Assembly: GCA_037039685.1 (NCBI GenBank) | Contig: JAWNGF010000001.1 | Coordinates: 4,774,001-4,838,000, forward strand | Direction: 5' to 3' | DNA: 64,000 nucleotides | Source of the DNA: Ceratobasidium sp. AG-K | Lineage: Eukaryota; Basidiomycota; Agaricomycetes; Cantharellales; Ceratobasidiaceae | Shown here: piece after piece, positions 45,775-59,286 of the stretch | How positions within the stretch are numbered: the stretch's first letter is position 1 | Layout: each line of letters opens with the position of its first letter | Notes under the pieces: model-generated | The model's database searches: none | Told to the model about the DNA's origin: nothing | What the model saw: the letters and a program-made list of their open reading frames with translations, nothing else | Program-made: the position numbers and the translations under genes

Positions 45775-46663
45775 TTGAATCAAGCACTGGTCAATCGCCG
45801 ATCCTTCAGATCACCATCGACGGATGCCTCTGACCTTTGTGAGGTAATTGCGAGACTTTCAGAGCAATCTGGTGACCAGATTGTCACTGATACACTGGCA
45901 TCCCTCGCCATTCCAATAATTTCCTCATGGGAGGATAACGACATGATAGCGAGGGTTGATGACACCAATGCCGCTGCCAAGACTGCTTCAAAAGGAAACA
46001 AGGGTGCGTCGTATTAATTTGACCGGTTACTGATAGCTTGTTGTAACTTGATTACAAAACTATAGCTGGAAATGCGTTGGGAGAGGCCCGTAGTCGTTAT
46101 TACCAAGAGTTCTTGAAGCGAAAAGCGCATTACGACTTGTACGAAGATCCGGAACTGAAAGCATGGGGCCGTAGTAGTCGCTTTCCGTGGGGCTACGTAC
46201 CGAGGGGAAGTGGCCTTCAAGAATTCACATTCGAATGTGAGTTCTGTGTGTATCTTAAGAGAGTTGGTATTAAACCGTGTCTGTAGTTATAATTGGCATA
46301 GATGGGAATAATCAAAATATCACTGAACTTCTTGGGTCGGGAGTAGCGCCGAAAGTGTACGTTCACGAGTGATAGGAATTTACGCAGTACCTGTTGACAT
46401 ACTGTTTCGTGTCAATTAGGTCCATTGCCAGAGAGTTGGCCGCGGAGCAGGCACTCGCAAAATGGGATTTTGTTGAGCGCACTTTGGAAGGGAGAGTCAA
46501 GGTGTGTTTTCGATCGCATACATGCTATCATTTTTATTATGTGAGAGAGGTTCTGATATTATGAGTACAGCTAGTGAAAACAGAGCCAAAGCCATTGCGG
46601 AAGCGAGTGAGAACGCGGTCAGGGAGACAAGCGGAGACTGCACCACCTGAATCCAATGTATAA
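45775..46663 (+). CDS. dsRNA-binding-like hypothetical protein, 5' end unresolved
   Basis: The 3' three-quarters of this gene is clear. One frame reads DLCEVIARLSEQSGDQIVTD and ISSWEDNDMIARVDDTNAAA, joins across a GTGCGT/TAG intron (46003-46064) to GNALGEARSRYYQEFLKRKA and GRSSRFPWGYVPRGSGLQEF. It then continues through two more introns to GNNQNITELLGSGVAPKVS and ARELAAEQALAKWDFVERTL. A basic tail (KTEPKPLRKRVRTRSGRQ) ends at TAA 46661-46663. The spacing of a YYQEF helix, an FTFE strand, a G.G.APK turn and an AAEQALAKW helix resembles a dsRNA-binding fold. Upstream, the frame is open only from 45706 and has no ATG. The first exon(s) probably lie between 45118 and 45775 (candidate ATG at 45339 or 45410) but I could not join them. 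The start given is only the beginning of the readable part. Confidence 0.5.
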
Positions 46664-46755
46664 TGTTACGTAATACGAATGCATCCCACGTGACCTCCCA
46701 ACAGCAAACGCTTGACGAGCACTGAGTTTGTTGACTTGCAGTGCATATCTCACTA

Positions 46756-49700
46756 ATGTTCGCATCTCCTGCACCTTCTGCTGCGAGAGCGCGCCGTGGC
46801 ACTCAGCCAATTGCACGCCAAGTGCAACAAAGCCGTCGGACAAATACTAATATTCGAGCTAGCACATCCAGGCTCAATACACCTGCGATACGCGCCTCGC
46901 ATGGACGCAGCACTATCTCTGAAGATCAGGACATGAGGTCCGAGGCCTCTTTCGCAACAATTACTGCATCCGAATCTGCTGGAGCGCTCACTTATGTCAA
47001 AACTCCCGAATTAACCGTAACGCTTAGTGGCCATTTCCCGGAGGAGGTTCGACGGGTGCTGGGAAGCTCAGGTCAGTGACCTCAACCTACTGTTAATTTT
47101 ACTGGTTCACACGATTAGTAGATACCGACAGAAATGCATCCACTGGCCAGGTCGATAACCTCACGGGGTACTCGTTTCTCGTGACAAAAGATACATGTTT
47201 TGTCTGGAACCCAGCCAAGGTAAGAACGTCTTCTATGTGTTTTACGACACTGTTTGATAGTTAATGCAGAGGACGCATGGATCTCCTACCTGTTACATAT
47301 TTCCCGCTTCGCGCGAGCCCAGCAACAGGTCCCACACGTTACTTCCCAATGTGTCCTTGATACCGTACGGAGCAAGTCGCGAACCAGGCTTGATAATAAT
47401 CTCATCTGGTGGCGAGATTCGAGTTTGGGAGAGCATCAATGCTGGCCTTGCTGGCGCAGATCACTTTTATACTACTTCTACATCACTCTCGGCAGGCGAG
47501 TACATCTCCAACATTTACCGGTGCGAGGTTAGTGCCTCATCTTGTCTCAGACGTGCTATTTTACTAAACACCATAATAGCCTGCCTTTTACATCCTAGGG
47601 ACTACATCTGGCCGGCTGCTTCGCGTGGTCTTATCGTCTCCAGGTGGCAAAACTCAGGCGGTGATAGCTCCCTTTTCCCAGCACCATGGGCTTCTGTCCT
47701 TTTCTCGCCTCTTTGGCCGGTCGACTGGTGACATGAATGGCGGCTCAGTGGTTGCGGTGTCCGAAACCGCGTCTGAAAGTCGACAGGCTCGAAGCAAAAA
47801 TATTTGGGCCTTAACCGAGAGGACCCTTCAAAAGTGGACTATTGGAGACGGATGGGAACAGGTTGGGACAGGTTACATTGATTGGCTGTGTATTGTTATA
47901 ACCTATTTCTATCAGATGCCATTCGAGTACGATGTGCGGATGTTTGTCCAACAGTGCATTGTCCCAGAAGACCAGGACGTGGCGGACTACCCTGAGCTGG
48001 ATATTGAGCTACATGACCTCAGGATGCAAGGGTGCGTGTCTAATTGATACTTCATGTATTCGCTCATGCTGTTTTCAGGAACGAGCATGCACTAGTTTTG
48101 TTCTCCTACCTGTCTCCGGACGAACTGGAGTCCTCAGAGTCGACCCCATACCGTACCTATGCGATCGCTTCGTTCACTCCTGTGGGAGAAGAATTGAACT
48201 CGCAAAGGGTTGACAAGGTTCCATACGAGGGTGTGAGTATATGCCCACTGAGTGATATCCTTAGGCTAATTGCTTGCAACTAAGGCCCGAGACCCTCGCC
48301 CAGCATCCAATCCTAAACTTGCGCTCATCGACAACGGGAATGTGGCTTTTGTCCAATTCGTAGACGCTGTGACGCTCCAATCGCTCAACGCCGGTATGGT
48401 GCACCTGATATTGGTCTCTATTCTACTAAGAGGTTCCATCCAGGTTCTACGTTTAAGACCCATCTGTTGTTCAAAGATCGGCGGTGGAATCGTACTTTGG
48501 GTTATGGTATAGTTGACAAGCAAAGCTCCGGCGCGGAAACTGTCGAAGTAACATTGATGACTGTGACCTCGGGCCAACTGAGTATACATTTGGACCTCTC
48601 CAAGATCAAGCACGTTGACGAAATGTGCGCTCATTGTTGGTGTCCAACATACTTCTAACTAATATATACCTTGCAGGACCAAAGTAAAACAGTCTAGGGC
48701 CATCATGGAGCAGGCAATCCGCTTCGGGACTATTCAAGATGTTGGTCTCTCCCAGTTTAAGCGAAATACTTTGCTAATGGACAACCTATGACTTAGAATC
48801 CTTTCGTTTTCCGACTCGATCCTGAGCTTAAGGAGGCCGACCTTGGTAGCGCGGCTGTCAGCTTGAGCCGTGATATCCTAAGCTCCGGTGAGTGTCGGAC
48901 CTAATACACTCGATACAACAGTGTACTTACACTTTCCTCTCTCCAGCGATTAACGAATCCCGTCATGCGATGGATCTCAGTCAGCACATTAATCAACGGC
49001 TTGGTCAACTTCAAGCGTTGATGCGATTCTTGAATGAGGATCATGCCACCGCGCACGTAAGACAGCGTCTTGGGCATTCACATCGTTTCAACTGAAATGG
49101 TCAATTCTATTAGATGTCCGACTTTAGTAGGCAGTCGTTAGCCTCCGACGCCGAGAAGCTTTGCGCCGCAAGGGATCTATGGCAACACGAAAAGTTAGTT
49201 TCGCCACCGGTTGTTTCTGTTATGCGTGACTGAACCTTACCCAGCGAAACCTCCGGGCAACGCCAAAAGTCGTTACTGGCCGAAGCCGTGGAGCGCTTCA
49301 TCACAGAAATCAACGAGCCGGCTGAGGAGGGCCCTGTACGCACGTTTTTCAAAAACCATGTACGTACCATTGCATGTGCGTATTTTCGTGTCAACTGATC
49401 TGTGGTTGCTTAGCTGGATGAGCTTGGTGTGGTAATAAGGAACGCAGACGAGGTTGTGGACGATGCATATCGAAGTGGTACTCCTACTCTAGTCGATATC
49501 TTGCGCGCGGCGAATCAAATCGTCCTGGTAAAGCCTATTCACCTTTTGTGCTCCCCAGCTTTCTAAAGTTTATCCCATCAGACAATCCATGATACCGTGG
49601 AAACCTTCCGTCAACGCAACCTTGGCTTTTACGGTCTAGAGACAGCCCAACCCAGCTTGGCACCATGGACCAGCGAACCAGATGTCCTGGAATCTATGCA

Positions 49701-51506
49701 AGACTTATTCACCCATACTGGACGAACGCTAGGGGACCGAGCCAGGGATTTAGGTAATACTCTCAAGACGGTGCCGGCGGAGCGGAATATTCAAAACGAG
49801 CTCAAGAACCAGTTACAAACGTTGGCAAAATACCTTTTCGCAACTTACAGCGAGAGATTGGAGTATCTGCAAAGGTAATTGATTCAATTACAGCAGCATC
49901 TTGAGTGTATCCTGATTATTGCCTAGACGCAATGCTCCCGCTGAGGACAAGAAAGAAGCTACTGCGCTGGAACAACAGTTTACAAATTACCGACCATCCA
50001 TGCTCCGAAATCTTGGTGAGAGAGAACCATTGTCCCGATAATTTACACTAATAGTACGCTCATAGCGCTGTATGACCAAGGCGAGGATGCTTTCCGTTTG
50101 GCAGAGCAATACAGGGATTTCCGTAGCTTGGCAGAGTTGTGTAACGACAGCAGACTCGCTAGCGACCTTCGTACCCAGAACTACTTGGAGCGCTACCAGC
50201 AAGACTTTGCGAGCGAGCTTTATCAGTGGTATGTTGAGCACGGTGAGTTCGAACAATCCCGCGAGTTTATTCGCATGGTCTAACTAGGCTCCTGGAGGCA
50301 AACTACAAACTCTGTTATTGCAAGATCAAATCTACCACCCTCTGCTTCACGGGTTTTTGAAAAGCACCGATTACCCGCGGATTTCTTGGTTACACGACGT
50401 AGCCATTGGAGACTTTCAGAGTGCGAACGCTACCCTGTCAGGAGAATTGGGACATGAATCAAAGGTTGATGCGTTGCAGGTATGCACGAGGACGCACCTC
50501 TGTATAGATTATAGGCTCATGACTTATCTCAGCTGCTACTCAGCTTGTCGAAGTTGACTGCCGTGGCCGAATGTGATATTGGAAGGTTTGACTCGGATGA
50601 GATTCAGGACAAACTGCAAGGTAATCTCCCTGCTTTTCGCCGGCTTACTCAGACTTACGGGCTCGTGTTAATAGACTATGACGACCAGCTCGACCTCGTG
50701 GAGCTTCAGCGGGAAATGCGAGCAGAGTTTGAGGAGATAGTGGCAGAATCCAACGTTCGCGGACGCCCCTCCATCGACGTTCAGGCCGACATTCTCGCTC
50801 AACACCTCGTGCCCTCGACCGTCGAAGAGGCCAATGTCGCGGTAAGAACCAAGTTTCCATCTACCCCAAATTCAACTCATCCATGATAATTTAGCTCTTT
50901 AAACGGCTTGCGAAGCAGCTATTGCAGAGAAATGCCTTGTCAAGCTCCGACTTAGTGGACATTCTGACCTTGCGAGTCAGTAAATCGGGATATTCTTCCC
51001 TGAAGGATGCAATGTCGGTGCTCGAGCGCACACCAGTGAGTCTCGACCATTGCCAGCACTGGAACATCACTGAAAGGAGTGTAGGAACATATTGATGCAT
51101 TGCGCACAATCTGGAGACGCGCTTGGATAGAAGACGAGTAAGTGGCGGTAGTACGTCCAAGTATCCTCCCACTCAATAGACATATTGCAGCTGGATTCAA
51201 GTCCGCGACCAATCCTCTCAGACTGATGAGCAGATCTGGCGTAATATCCAACAAACTGCTGTCTGGCGACTAATGGGGCATCTGGTCGAGACGCAGGTAG
51301 AACGCCTCCTCATACCTCCCTCTCAAGCGGCTATTATTCCCACTAGCTCAGCTCTCAGTAGCCGTTTCCCCGACTTACCGAGCCATGCTATTGATGCACT
51401 ACTTAGCGATCTGGAGCTCGAGGAAATGAAGCTTCGCCGGCTGCTTGACTTGGGGGACGTGGAGGAGTGGTATGAAGAAGCTGTCCGTCGCGTTACAAAG
51501 GCATAG
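46756..51506 (+). CDS. NUP133: Nucleoporin Nup133
   Basis: Scaffold nucleoporin of the Y (Nup84/Nup107) complex of the nuclear pore. ATG 46756 begins MFASPAPSAARARRGTQPIA, a basic disordered tail. The N-terminal seven-bladed propeller starts around TGYSFLVTKDTCFVWNPAK and GLIIISSGGEIRVWESINAG (about 47150-47440) and runs past HHGLLSFSRLFGRSTGD and ARSKNIWALTERTLQKWTIG. The alpha-helical Nup133/Nup155-like stack follows (NPFVFRLDPELKEADLGSAA, HAMDLSQHINQRLGQLQALM, LDELGVVIRNADEVVDDAYR, QGEDAFRLAEQYRDFRSLAE). It ends LDLGDVEEWYEEAVRRVTKA with TAG 51504-51506. About 20 short introns. Size, about 1,200 residues, fits. The stop codon is only 30 bases from the stop codon of the convergent COA8 gene, so their 3' transcripts must overlap. 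Confidence 0.9.
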
Positions 51507-51536
51507 TTTTCTACACGTCCTAGGTTACTTATTGTA

Positions 51537-52108
51537 CTATCTTGACAAATACGAGCGAAAAACTATCCATATACCACGAACCTGCTCAACATAGTACCGT
51601 AATATATATGCCCGAAACCGAGCATCCTCATCTGCGAGCCAAGAACGATAAAAGGCGGCTAGGTCTGCTTCCAGGGCAGCATCCCTTGCAGCAGAATCTT
51701 TTCCCGAGGCAGCTGGTGGGTGGGAACCGAGGATTCTCTGTCGCGCAGAATTAAACCTTGTATTCACCTAGAAGACATGTATAACTTAGCTCACGAAAAC
51801 TCCATGGAGAAACAGCATACATCTGTCCAAAATGAATGATTAAATGTTTCCAAGTGCCTCTCATGCAGTGCGGAGGCAGAATATCCAACAACATCTTGGC
51901 GGGAAAACTCGGACAGAGAGTATGGATGTGCACGTTGTATGTTAAGTTGAGCCAAGTTCCCACGTAGTATGGGGCGAATATTAGAGACTGGATCCGGAGG
52001 ACCCACAAAGATGTCGCTTTTAGTTAATTCAGGTGAGGAGCGAGCGTCGGTTCGAAGATGACGCATTGCCACATAAAGTAAGCGTTTAGTTTGATTCGAT
52101 CGCAGCAT
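51537..52108 (-). CDS. COA8: Cytochrome c oxidase assembly factor COA8 (APOPT1) family
   Basis: Small mitochondrial matrix factor for assembly or protection of cytochrome c oxidase. Minus strand, MLRSNQTKRLLYVAMRHLRT at ATG 52106-52108, an import-type N-terminus. The family block comes next: KSDIFVGPPDPVSNIRPIL, AHPYSLSEF and LETFNHSFWTDVNTRFNSAR, formed across an intron (about 51757-51806, GTATGC to CTAG). The end is helical: AALEADLAAFYRSWLADEDA then RFRAYILRYYVEQVRGIW. Stop 51537-51539. The VGPPDPVSNIRP and FW...N..F..A..R blocks are diagnostic of the family. Start and length (about 170 residues) are normal. Without splicing the first exon ends at a stop inside the intron. Confidence 0.82.
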
Positions 52109-52246
52109 GTTTTATGGTTAAGTAGAGCAGGATGGTGGCTGACGATGATGGAAGGAGAAGATACATAATGGTAGCCTCAACAGCTCGGTCGATTTCAGCG
52201 CTTAAACGTCAGCAAATAATCGAATCGGGCCTTATGTTCCCGTTGA

Positions 52247-52330
52247 GGAACGATGGTGTAGTTGGTTATCACGTCTGTCTAACACCCATGTGTTCACAGA
52301 CGGTCCTCAGTTCGAGTCTGGGTCGTTTCA
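52247..52330 (+). tRNA. tRNA-Val (anticodon AAC), with a 10-nt intron
   Basis: A complete cloverleaf can be drawn. Acceptor stem GGAACGA (52247-52253) pairs with TCGTTTC (52323-52329, one G-T), discriminator A 52330. The D arm GTGT..CAC holds the A box (TGGTGTAGTTGG). Anticodon stem TCTGT pairs with ACAGA (52296-52300), loop CTAACAC with anticodon AAC at 52281-52283. The T arm CTCAG/CTGGG encloses TTCGAGT, giving a good B box. Ten extra bases directly after position 37 (52285-52294 or one base later) are the intron in the canonical site, removed by tRNA endonuclease. No CCA is encoded, as in eukaryotes. A T5 run follows at once. Confidence 0.93.
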
Positions 52331-52331
52331 A

Positions 52332-52336
52332 TTTTT
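52332..52336 (+). terminator. RNA polymerase III terminator of the tRNA-Val gene
   Basis: Run of five T on the coding strand starting two bases after the tRNA discriminator base, the standard Pol III stop signal. Confidence 0.75.
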
Positions 52337-52505
52337 GCGGAATACCCGGGTACCCGCTTTCAAGTTTACAAGCTGCTTTATGAATTGCATCCACGACCTG
52401 TGATCTACTGATTGCGAGGTCTAGTAATCTGACCGAACGATGCAGGGCCAAAATTGCACTAAATCAGGGCACTCCAAAAATTCACTTCCTCTTCTATACA
52501 ACATC

Positions 52506-54913
<2,408 letters not shown>

Positions 54914-55001
54914 GATGCAACTGGCTTCGATACTACTCCAGTAGATATGGCGGTATGGTACAGACCTAATCTACGAATTTGTCATCTGATCAGGGCATGA
55001 T

Positions 55002-55939
55002 ATGGCACCTGATTTGGAGTCGAACGATTATATTAAACCTTTTATAGGCCTGGCACAGTATTGTGGCCGAGAATATGAATGCTCCTGTGAGTTACATCTG
55101 GTGAAACGGATCTGGCACAGCCACCATTTTTTAGTGAAGCTGCAAGGTGCGTCTGCTGTCCCTAACCGTCACGGTATGATATCTTGGGATACCGACTCTT
55201 TTTCTGAGCATCTCTCTATCCACTCGACTGCTTCCTTCAAATCGTATGGAAACGTGCAGAGCTATACCGTGGTTTCGCCTTCGCAGGGCTTCCACATCAC
55301 CAGTACAACGACCGTCTCCGGTTTAGCTCCCTTCAAGCGTTGCTTCGTTGGCTCTTTACAGTTTGTTCCACCCGACTTTATTGTTGACGAGTATGAACTA
55401 CGCCAACGGCACCAAGAGGGGTACGGTCCGTTATGCTATGTTATTGGCGAGACCGATCTAGAGCTGCCAGTCCAAGCAGTTGGAGACCGTTCCGCCGCGG
55501 TTTTGGCAGAGGTCTCTGGGTCTGAGGCGGAAATCAACATCCCCCTTCATCTTCGGTATCCCTACCCACAAAAAAATGGCGGCCATATCGAGTTGAAGCT
55601 TCCGTGGCCCCGGATAATTGTCATGTGTGAGGAAGGTGAGTTGAAAGTTGAAAATGGGATTTATTCAGACTAGTTAGCGTTTGTAAAATAGGACGCGACG
55701 GCCACCAGTTTTTGGACCAGATATTCGAGAATAAAACCATCACTACGCCTTACTTCCTTTCTCCGCTATCCAATACTTCCGAACACTTTTCACGTATACT
55801 TGTTCCAACGGGCGACACGGCGCACCAACTATGGGTCGAGATGGGGACACTATTGGCAGTACTTGCAACATTCCTTTACGTCGCGTGGAGCTTACAGAAA
55901 TATCATCGTACAAGTGGCCCCAAAACCAAGAAAAGCTGA
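55002..55939 (+). CDS. PBN1: PIG-X/PBN1, stabilising subunit of GPI mannosyltransferase I
   Basis: ER membrane protein that partners the PIG-M/GPI14 mannosyltransferase in GPI-anchor synthesis. Exon 1 starts MAPDLESNDYIKPFIGL at ATG 55002. The family-specific lumenal part includes RCFVGSLQFVPPDFIVDEYE (about 55338-55395) and VSGSEAEINIPLHLRYPYPQ (about 55512-55570), the HLRYPYP motif being diagnostic. ELKLPWPRIIVMCEEG ends the exon. One intron, 55637-55691 (GTGAGT to ATAG). Exon 2 ends with one membrane span, VEMGTLLAVLATFLYVAWSL (about 55837-55896), and a short basic cytosolic tail HRTSGPKTKKS with TGA 55937-55939. Type I orientation with a C-terminal span is as expected. Another ATG in a different frame at 54997 is not used. 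No signal peptide is obvious at the chosen start, so an additional upstream exon is possible. Confidence 0.8.
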
Positions 55940-56103
55940 AGCATTTTGTGTGCAAAGCTGATTGGGGTATGGTCATTTGTGTGGGCTAAAGCGGTCGTTT
56001 ACGGGAGCCAAGTATGTCATTTAATAAATAAAGCCATGGATGTCCAGAGATCGAAACACGCAGAACACATGCGTCGAATGAAAAAAGTACGCCCCAAATC
56101 TAA

Positions 56104-56862
56104 TTAGAGCACGACGCAGCGAGACTTGGAACGCAGCTTCTTTCCCCAACGGCCCTTCATGCTCTCTTTGAGAGCTACGTTGAACACATCATGAACGCCT
56201 GTGCCTGTCTTGGACGAGCATTCCATGTACCTCGCGCCAATCTCTTTGGCTACTGCACCACCCTGCTCCGATGTGACGGGTGTTTGTCCCTGCGCGCTCA
56301 ACATCCGTCGCGTTTGCTCATCGGCTCTTAAGTCGATTTTGGTGGCAACCAGGAGCAGAGGAGTGTTCTCGCAGAAATGGGCAACCTCAGGATACCACTG
56401 AAATAACGCTTTAGTTGCCAAGGCAGTTTGATTGATCCAGATACTGTACCTTATCTTGAACATTGGCCAAACTAACAGGGAAATCAACTGAGAACACGAT
56501 GAGGATTACATCGCTTTCCGGATAACTTAGCGGTCGTAGTCTATCATACTCTTCTTGACCCGCAGTATCCCACAACGCGAGCTCGACAGACTTTCCTTCG
56601 AAAGGAACGATTGTGACATAGTTCTCAAACACTGTGGGCACATAGGCCTGAAGTAGTGATCAGTCTTGGTACTCTCAAGGATGGCCTATTAGGCACTCAC
56701 CTCGGGAAATCGGTTCTCGGCGTAGACGATAAGCAAGCAGGTCTTTCCGCATCCACCATCCCCCACGACAACAAGTTTCCGCTTCATATCCGGTCGCCGG
56801 CTAGGTGCACGTTCCGTTGGAATGGCATCAACATGGTAAGAGGGGCCAGATTCGTCCTGCAT
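56104..56862 (-). CDS. RHO4: Rho-family GTPase, Rho4-like; further 5' exons likely
   Basis: Small GTPase of the Rho family. G-boxes: [20 protein letters not shown] (P-loop, about 56785-56725), [20 protein letters not shown] (switch I), [20 protein letters not shown] (switch II, about 56590-56530), [20 protein letters not shown] and [20 protein letters not shown]. The C-terminus [12 protein letters not shown] is a polybasic stretch plus a CVVL CaaX box, predicting geranylgeranylation. The [10 protein letters not shown] block and a long N-terminal lead ([20 protein letters not shown]) fit the fungal Rho4 type, which acts in septation and cell-wall polarity. Stop 56104-56106. The listed start (MQDESG, 56860-56862) is conservative: in-phase exon-like pieces with GTGAGT and CAG borders continue upstream to about 57170 (LTASLTTLVPHKVTHLL), so the true N-terminus is probably longer. 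Confidence 0.85.
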
Positions 56863-57267
56863 TTGGAGCGATTGTGCGTATTAGAGCTGTGGTCACGTCG
56901 GCGATATCATTATCAAAGATTCAGCCGCCCAGATCGCGAGTGACATATCTATACTCACCAAAGGACTCAATAAATGGGTGACCTTGTGAGGAACGAGCGT
57001 GGTCAATGATGCTGTTAAGGACTGCTTTTGACAATCATCAGAACAAATCCATAGAATAAGTATTCCGTAGAGATCTATTTAGTCTCACCTTGCTTCTACT
57101 TGAATGGTGTCCGAGGCTTGAGGTGTCGTAGGTGTGGGGGTGAGCGTTGTCGGAGGCAAGTCACTAAGCGCCGAACTAACTGACGAGCGTGATTTGAATC
57201 ATTCGCACAGCCACCACCCCAGTGATGTCTCCCTCGACCTGCTAGTTGCTAGGCAATCTAATTGGAC
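56863..57267. other. Probable upstream exons of the Rho4-like gene and shared promoter with VPS23
   Basis: 405 bases. On the minus strand an exon-like block of 63 bases (about 57002-56940 region, phase 0, reading SLTASLTTLVPHKVTHLLSP) is flanked by a CAG acceptor and GTGAGT donor. Another block further up ends in AAG|GTGAGA. No ATG in the same frame is found before in-frame stops, so the first exon is not resolved. The VPS23 start lies at 57268, hence any promoter is very short and shared. Confidence 0.4.
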
Positions 57268-59191
57268 ATGTCGCTCAGCTTGACTCAGAAATGGCTGAAA
57301 CAAGTCATAGCTCCATATCCAAATAGGGACCAGGTTTATCTCGATGTGGATGCGGTACTGGCCACTCATTCAACGCTGAGGCCCAAGAACGACGTGTATA
57401 GTGAGTCTTTGTCTGAATCAGTGATAATATCATGCATTTATAAGATGCAGCATTCAACGACGGACGAGCCCAGCTTCTTCTTTGCGTGCATGGCTTAATT
57501 CCCATTACCTTTCGACAATCAACCTACAATATCCCAATAGCGATATGGGTTCCACTGGAATACCCTAGACTGCCTCCACTTGTATACGTTGTCCCAACGA
57601 GCGATATGCTCGTCAAATCGAGTAAGCATGTCGACCCTAGTGGCGAGTGCTCTTTTGAATATCTCGACAATTGGCGTCGGAAGAGCGAGGTATGTATGAT
57701 TGATTATCCAACGAATGCATTCCTCAATAGTCTACAGGGATGCAACCTACGATCACTCATTGAAGTCATGCAAGACCATTTCTCTCGAGATCCACCTGTT
57801 TACGCGAAACCAAAGAATCCAGCACCACCAGCGGCTGCAAGACCGAGTTCTGTCGAGCCGCAAATGAATAGGCCAACTCCACCACGACCCCCGCCTCCGC
57901 CGCCATCCACACTCCCCCAACCTATGTCAGTTCAACACGAGGCTGCTCGTGCAGCCACCCCCGTTACGTCTGCAAGATCTGGTAGCCCACCTCCGAGACC
58001 ACCCAAACTTTTCTCACCACAGATACCACCTAGCTCCCCCGTGCGTGAGAAGCTTTACTACACCTATGCATATACCTAACTTTACACACAGGCTGGATCA
58101 GCGTCCTCTCCTGCACGACCATCTCCGCTCGCCACTTCATTTCCGAACCAACCCCCTCCACTTCGACCGCAATTCCCTCCTCATCCCCCAGTGCCCCCAC
58201 CTGCGCCTCCAGTTCCGGGGCACCAGAGTTACCAACAAACGCACAATCGTAGCAATTCGCTTGCATCCACTGCAGTGTCTGGAAGCTACTTGGCTACTCC
58301 TCCTCCTGCTCACTCTCCCCCCAACGTGAGCAACCGATGGTCCATGCCACCCCACCCTGGAGGGCCCAATTTACCACTTCAATCTCAACCCCCACCTCCG
58401 CTCCCACCTTCTGCATATCAACCGCATATTAGCCAACAGCCAGTTACGCTTGCGGCTCCCGCGCCAACACCCATCATCAATATTCCCGTTGCGCCCGTGC
58501 CTCGCCCTAACTTCCTGGACGAAGACGAGAGCACTACACAGGTTTCCGAAGCCCCGCACTCTCCGAATGCGCCGCCTCGACCAATGAATCCCGAGCTGCT
58601 CCGGCTTCACCACGATCTGTATTCCAAGATAACCTCCGAGCTTGGTGCACTCGGAAGTGCACTGGCAGCTGACACTGAGCGACTTCGCGCGACGCAAGCA
58701 GACTTGCTCGCCGGGGAACCAGCTATTCGAGACGAGATGGCGCGACTGGAAGCTGTGCGGAGCGTCTGTGCGTCTGTGGGGGATCGACTCAACGATATGG
58801 TAACACGAGCAGAAGCGAACGTACAAAGTTTGAAGTCCAAAGGAGATCCTGAAGTCGATGAGCTGGTTTGTTCCACGGCAATCGTGTATAATCAGTACGT
58901 TTTATTGCAGATATCTGAGTATGAGGTAGGCTAACTTGGTCTATAGGTTAGTCGATTTGGTTGCCGAGGACAAAGCCATTGAAGACACTATATACCATTT
59001 ACATCGTGCATTGAACTCGGGGAGAATAGATTTAGATAGGTTTATAAGGGTAGGTTCGGTGGAATCATGGTATTTGTGAACTAACTGTGCCTCAGACAGT
59101 CCGTATATTGGCGCAAGAACAATTTATGAAACGGGCATTGATTGAGAAGATTAATGAGGGACTTCCAATTGGTGCAAGGTTCCATGTATGA
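57268..59191 (+). CDS. VPS23: ESCRT-I subunit VPS23 / TSG101
   Basis: Ubiquitin-binding ESCRT-I component that sorts cargo into multivesicular bodies. ATG 57268 starts MSLSLTQKWLKQVIAPYPNR. The N-terminal UEV domain (inactive E2 fold) reads GLIPITFRQSTYNIPIAIWV, PLEYPRLPPLVYVVPTSDML and HVDPSGECSFEYLDNW (about 57488-57685); as in the family, no catalytic cysteine is at the E2 position. A long Pro-rich linker (PRPPPPPPSTLPQPM, SGSPPPRPPKLFSPQ) follows, then a coiled-coil stalk (LHHDLYSKITSELGALGSAL, EMARLEAVRSVCASVGDRLN). The C-terminal steadiness box is LVDLVAEDKAIEDTIYHLHR and VRILAQEQFMKRALIEKI. TGA 59189-59191. Introns include about 58042-58091 and 58895-58947. The linker of more than 200 residues is Pro/Ser-rich. 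Confidence 0.92.
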
Positions 59192-59286
59192 CACTTGCTT
59201 GTTTGATTTTTATGCATAATGCGGATGCTAGCAATAAGCATGTGTGAACAATTTCCAATTGGTAGCCTCTCCACGACCACCACACG

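Noticed and set aside
52132..52383. 83-codon open frame across the tRNA-Val gene
   Set aside because: It overlaps a well-formed tRNA and has no protein features.
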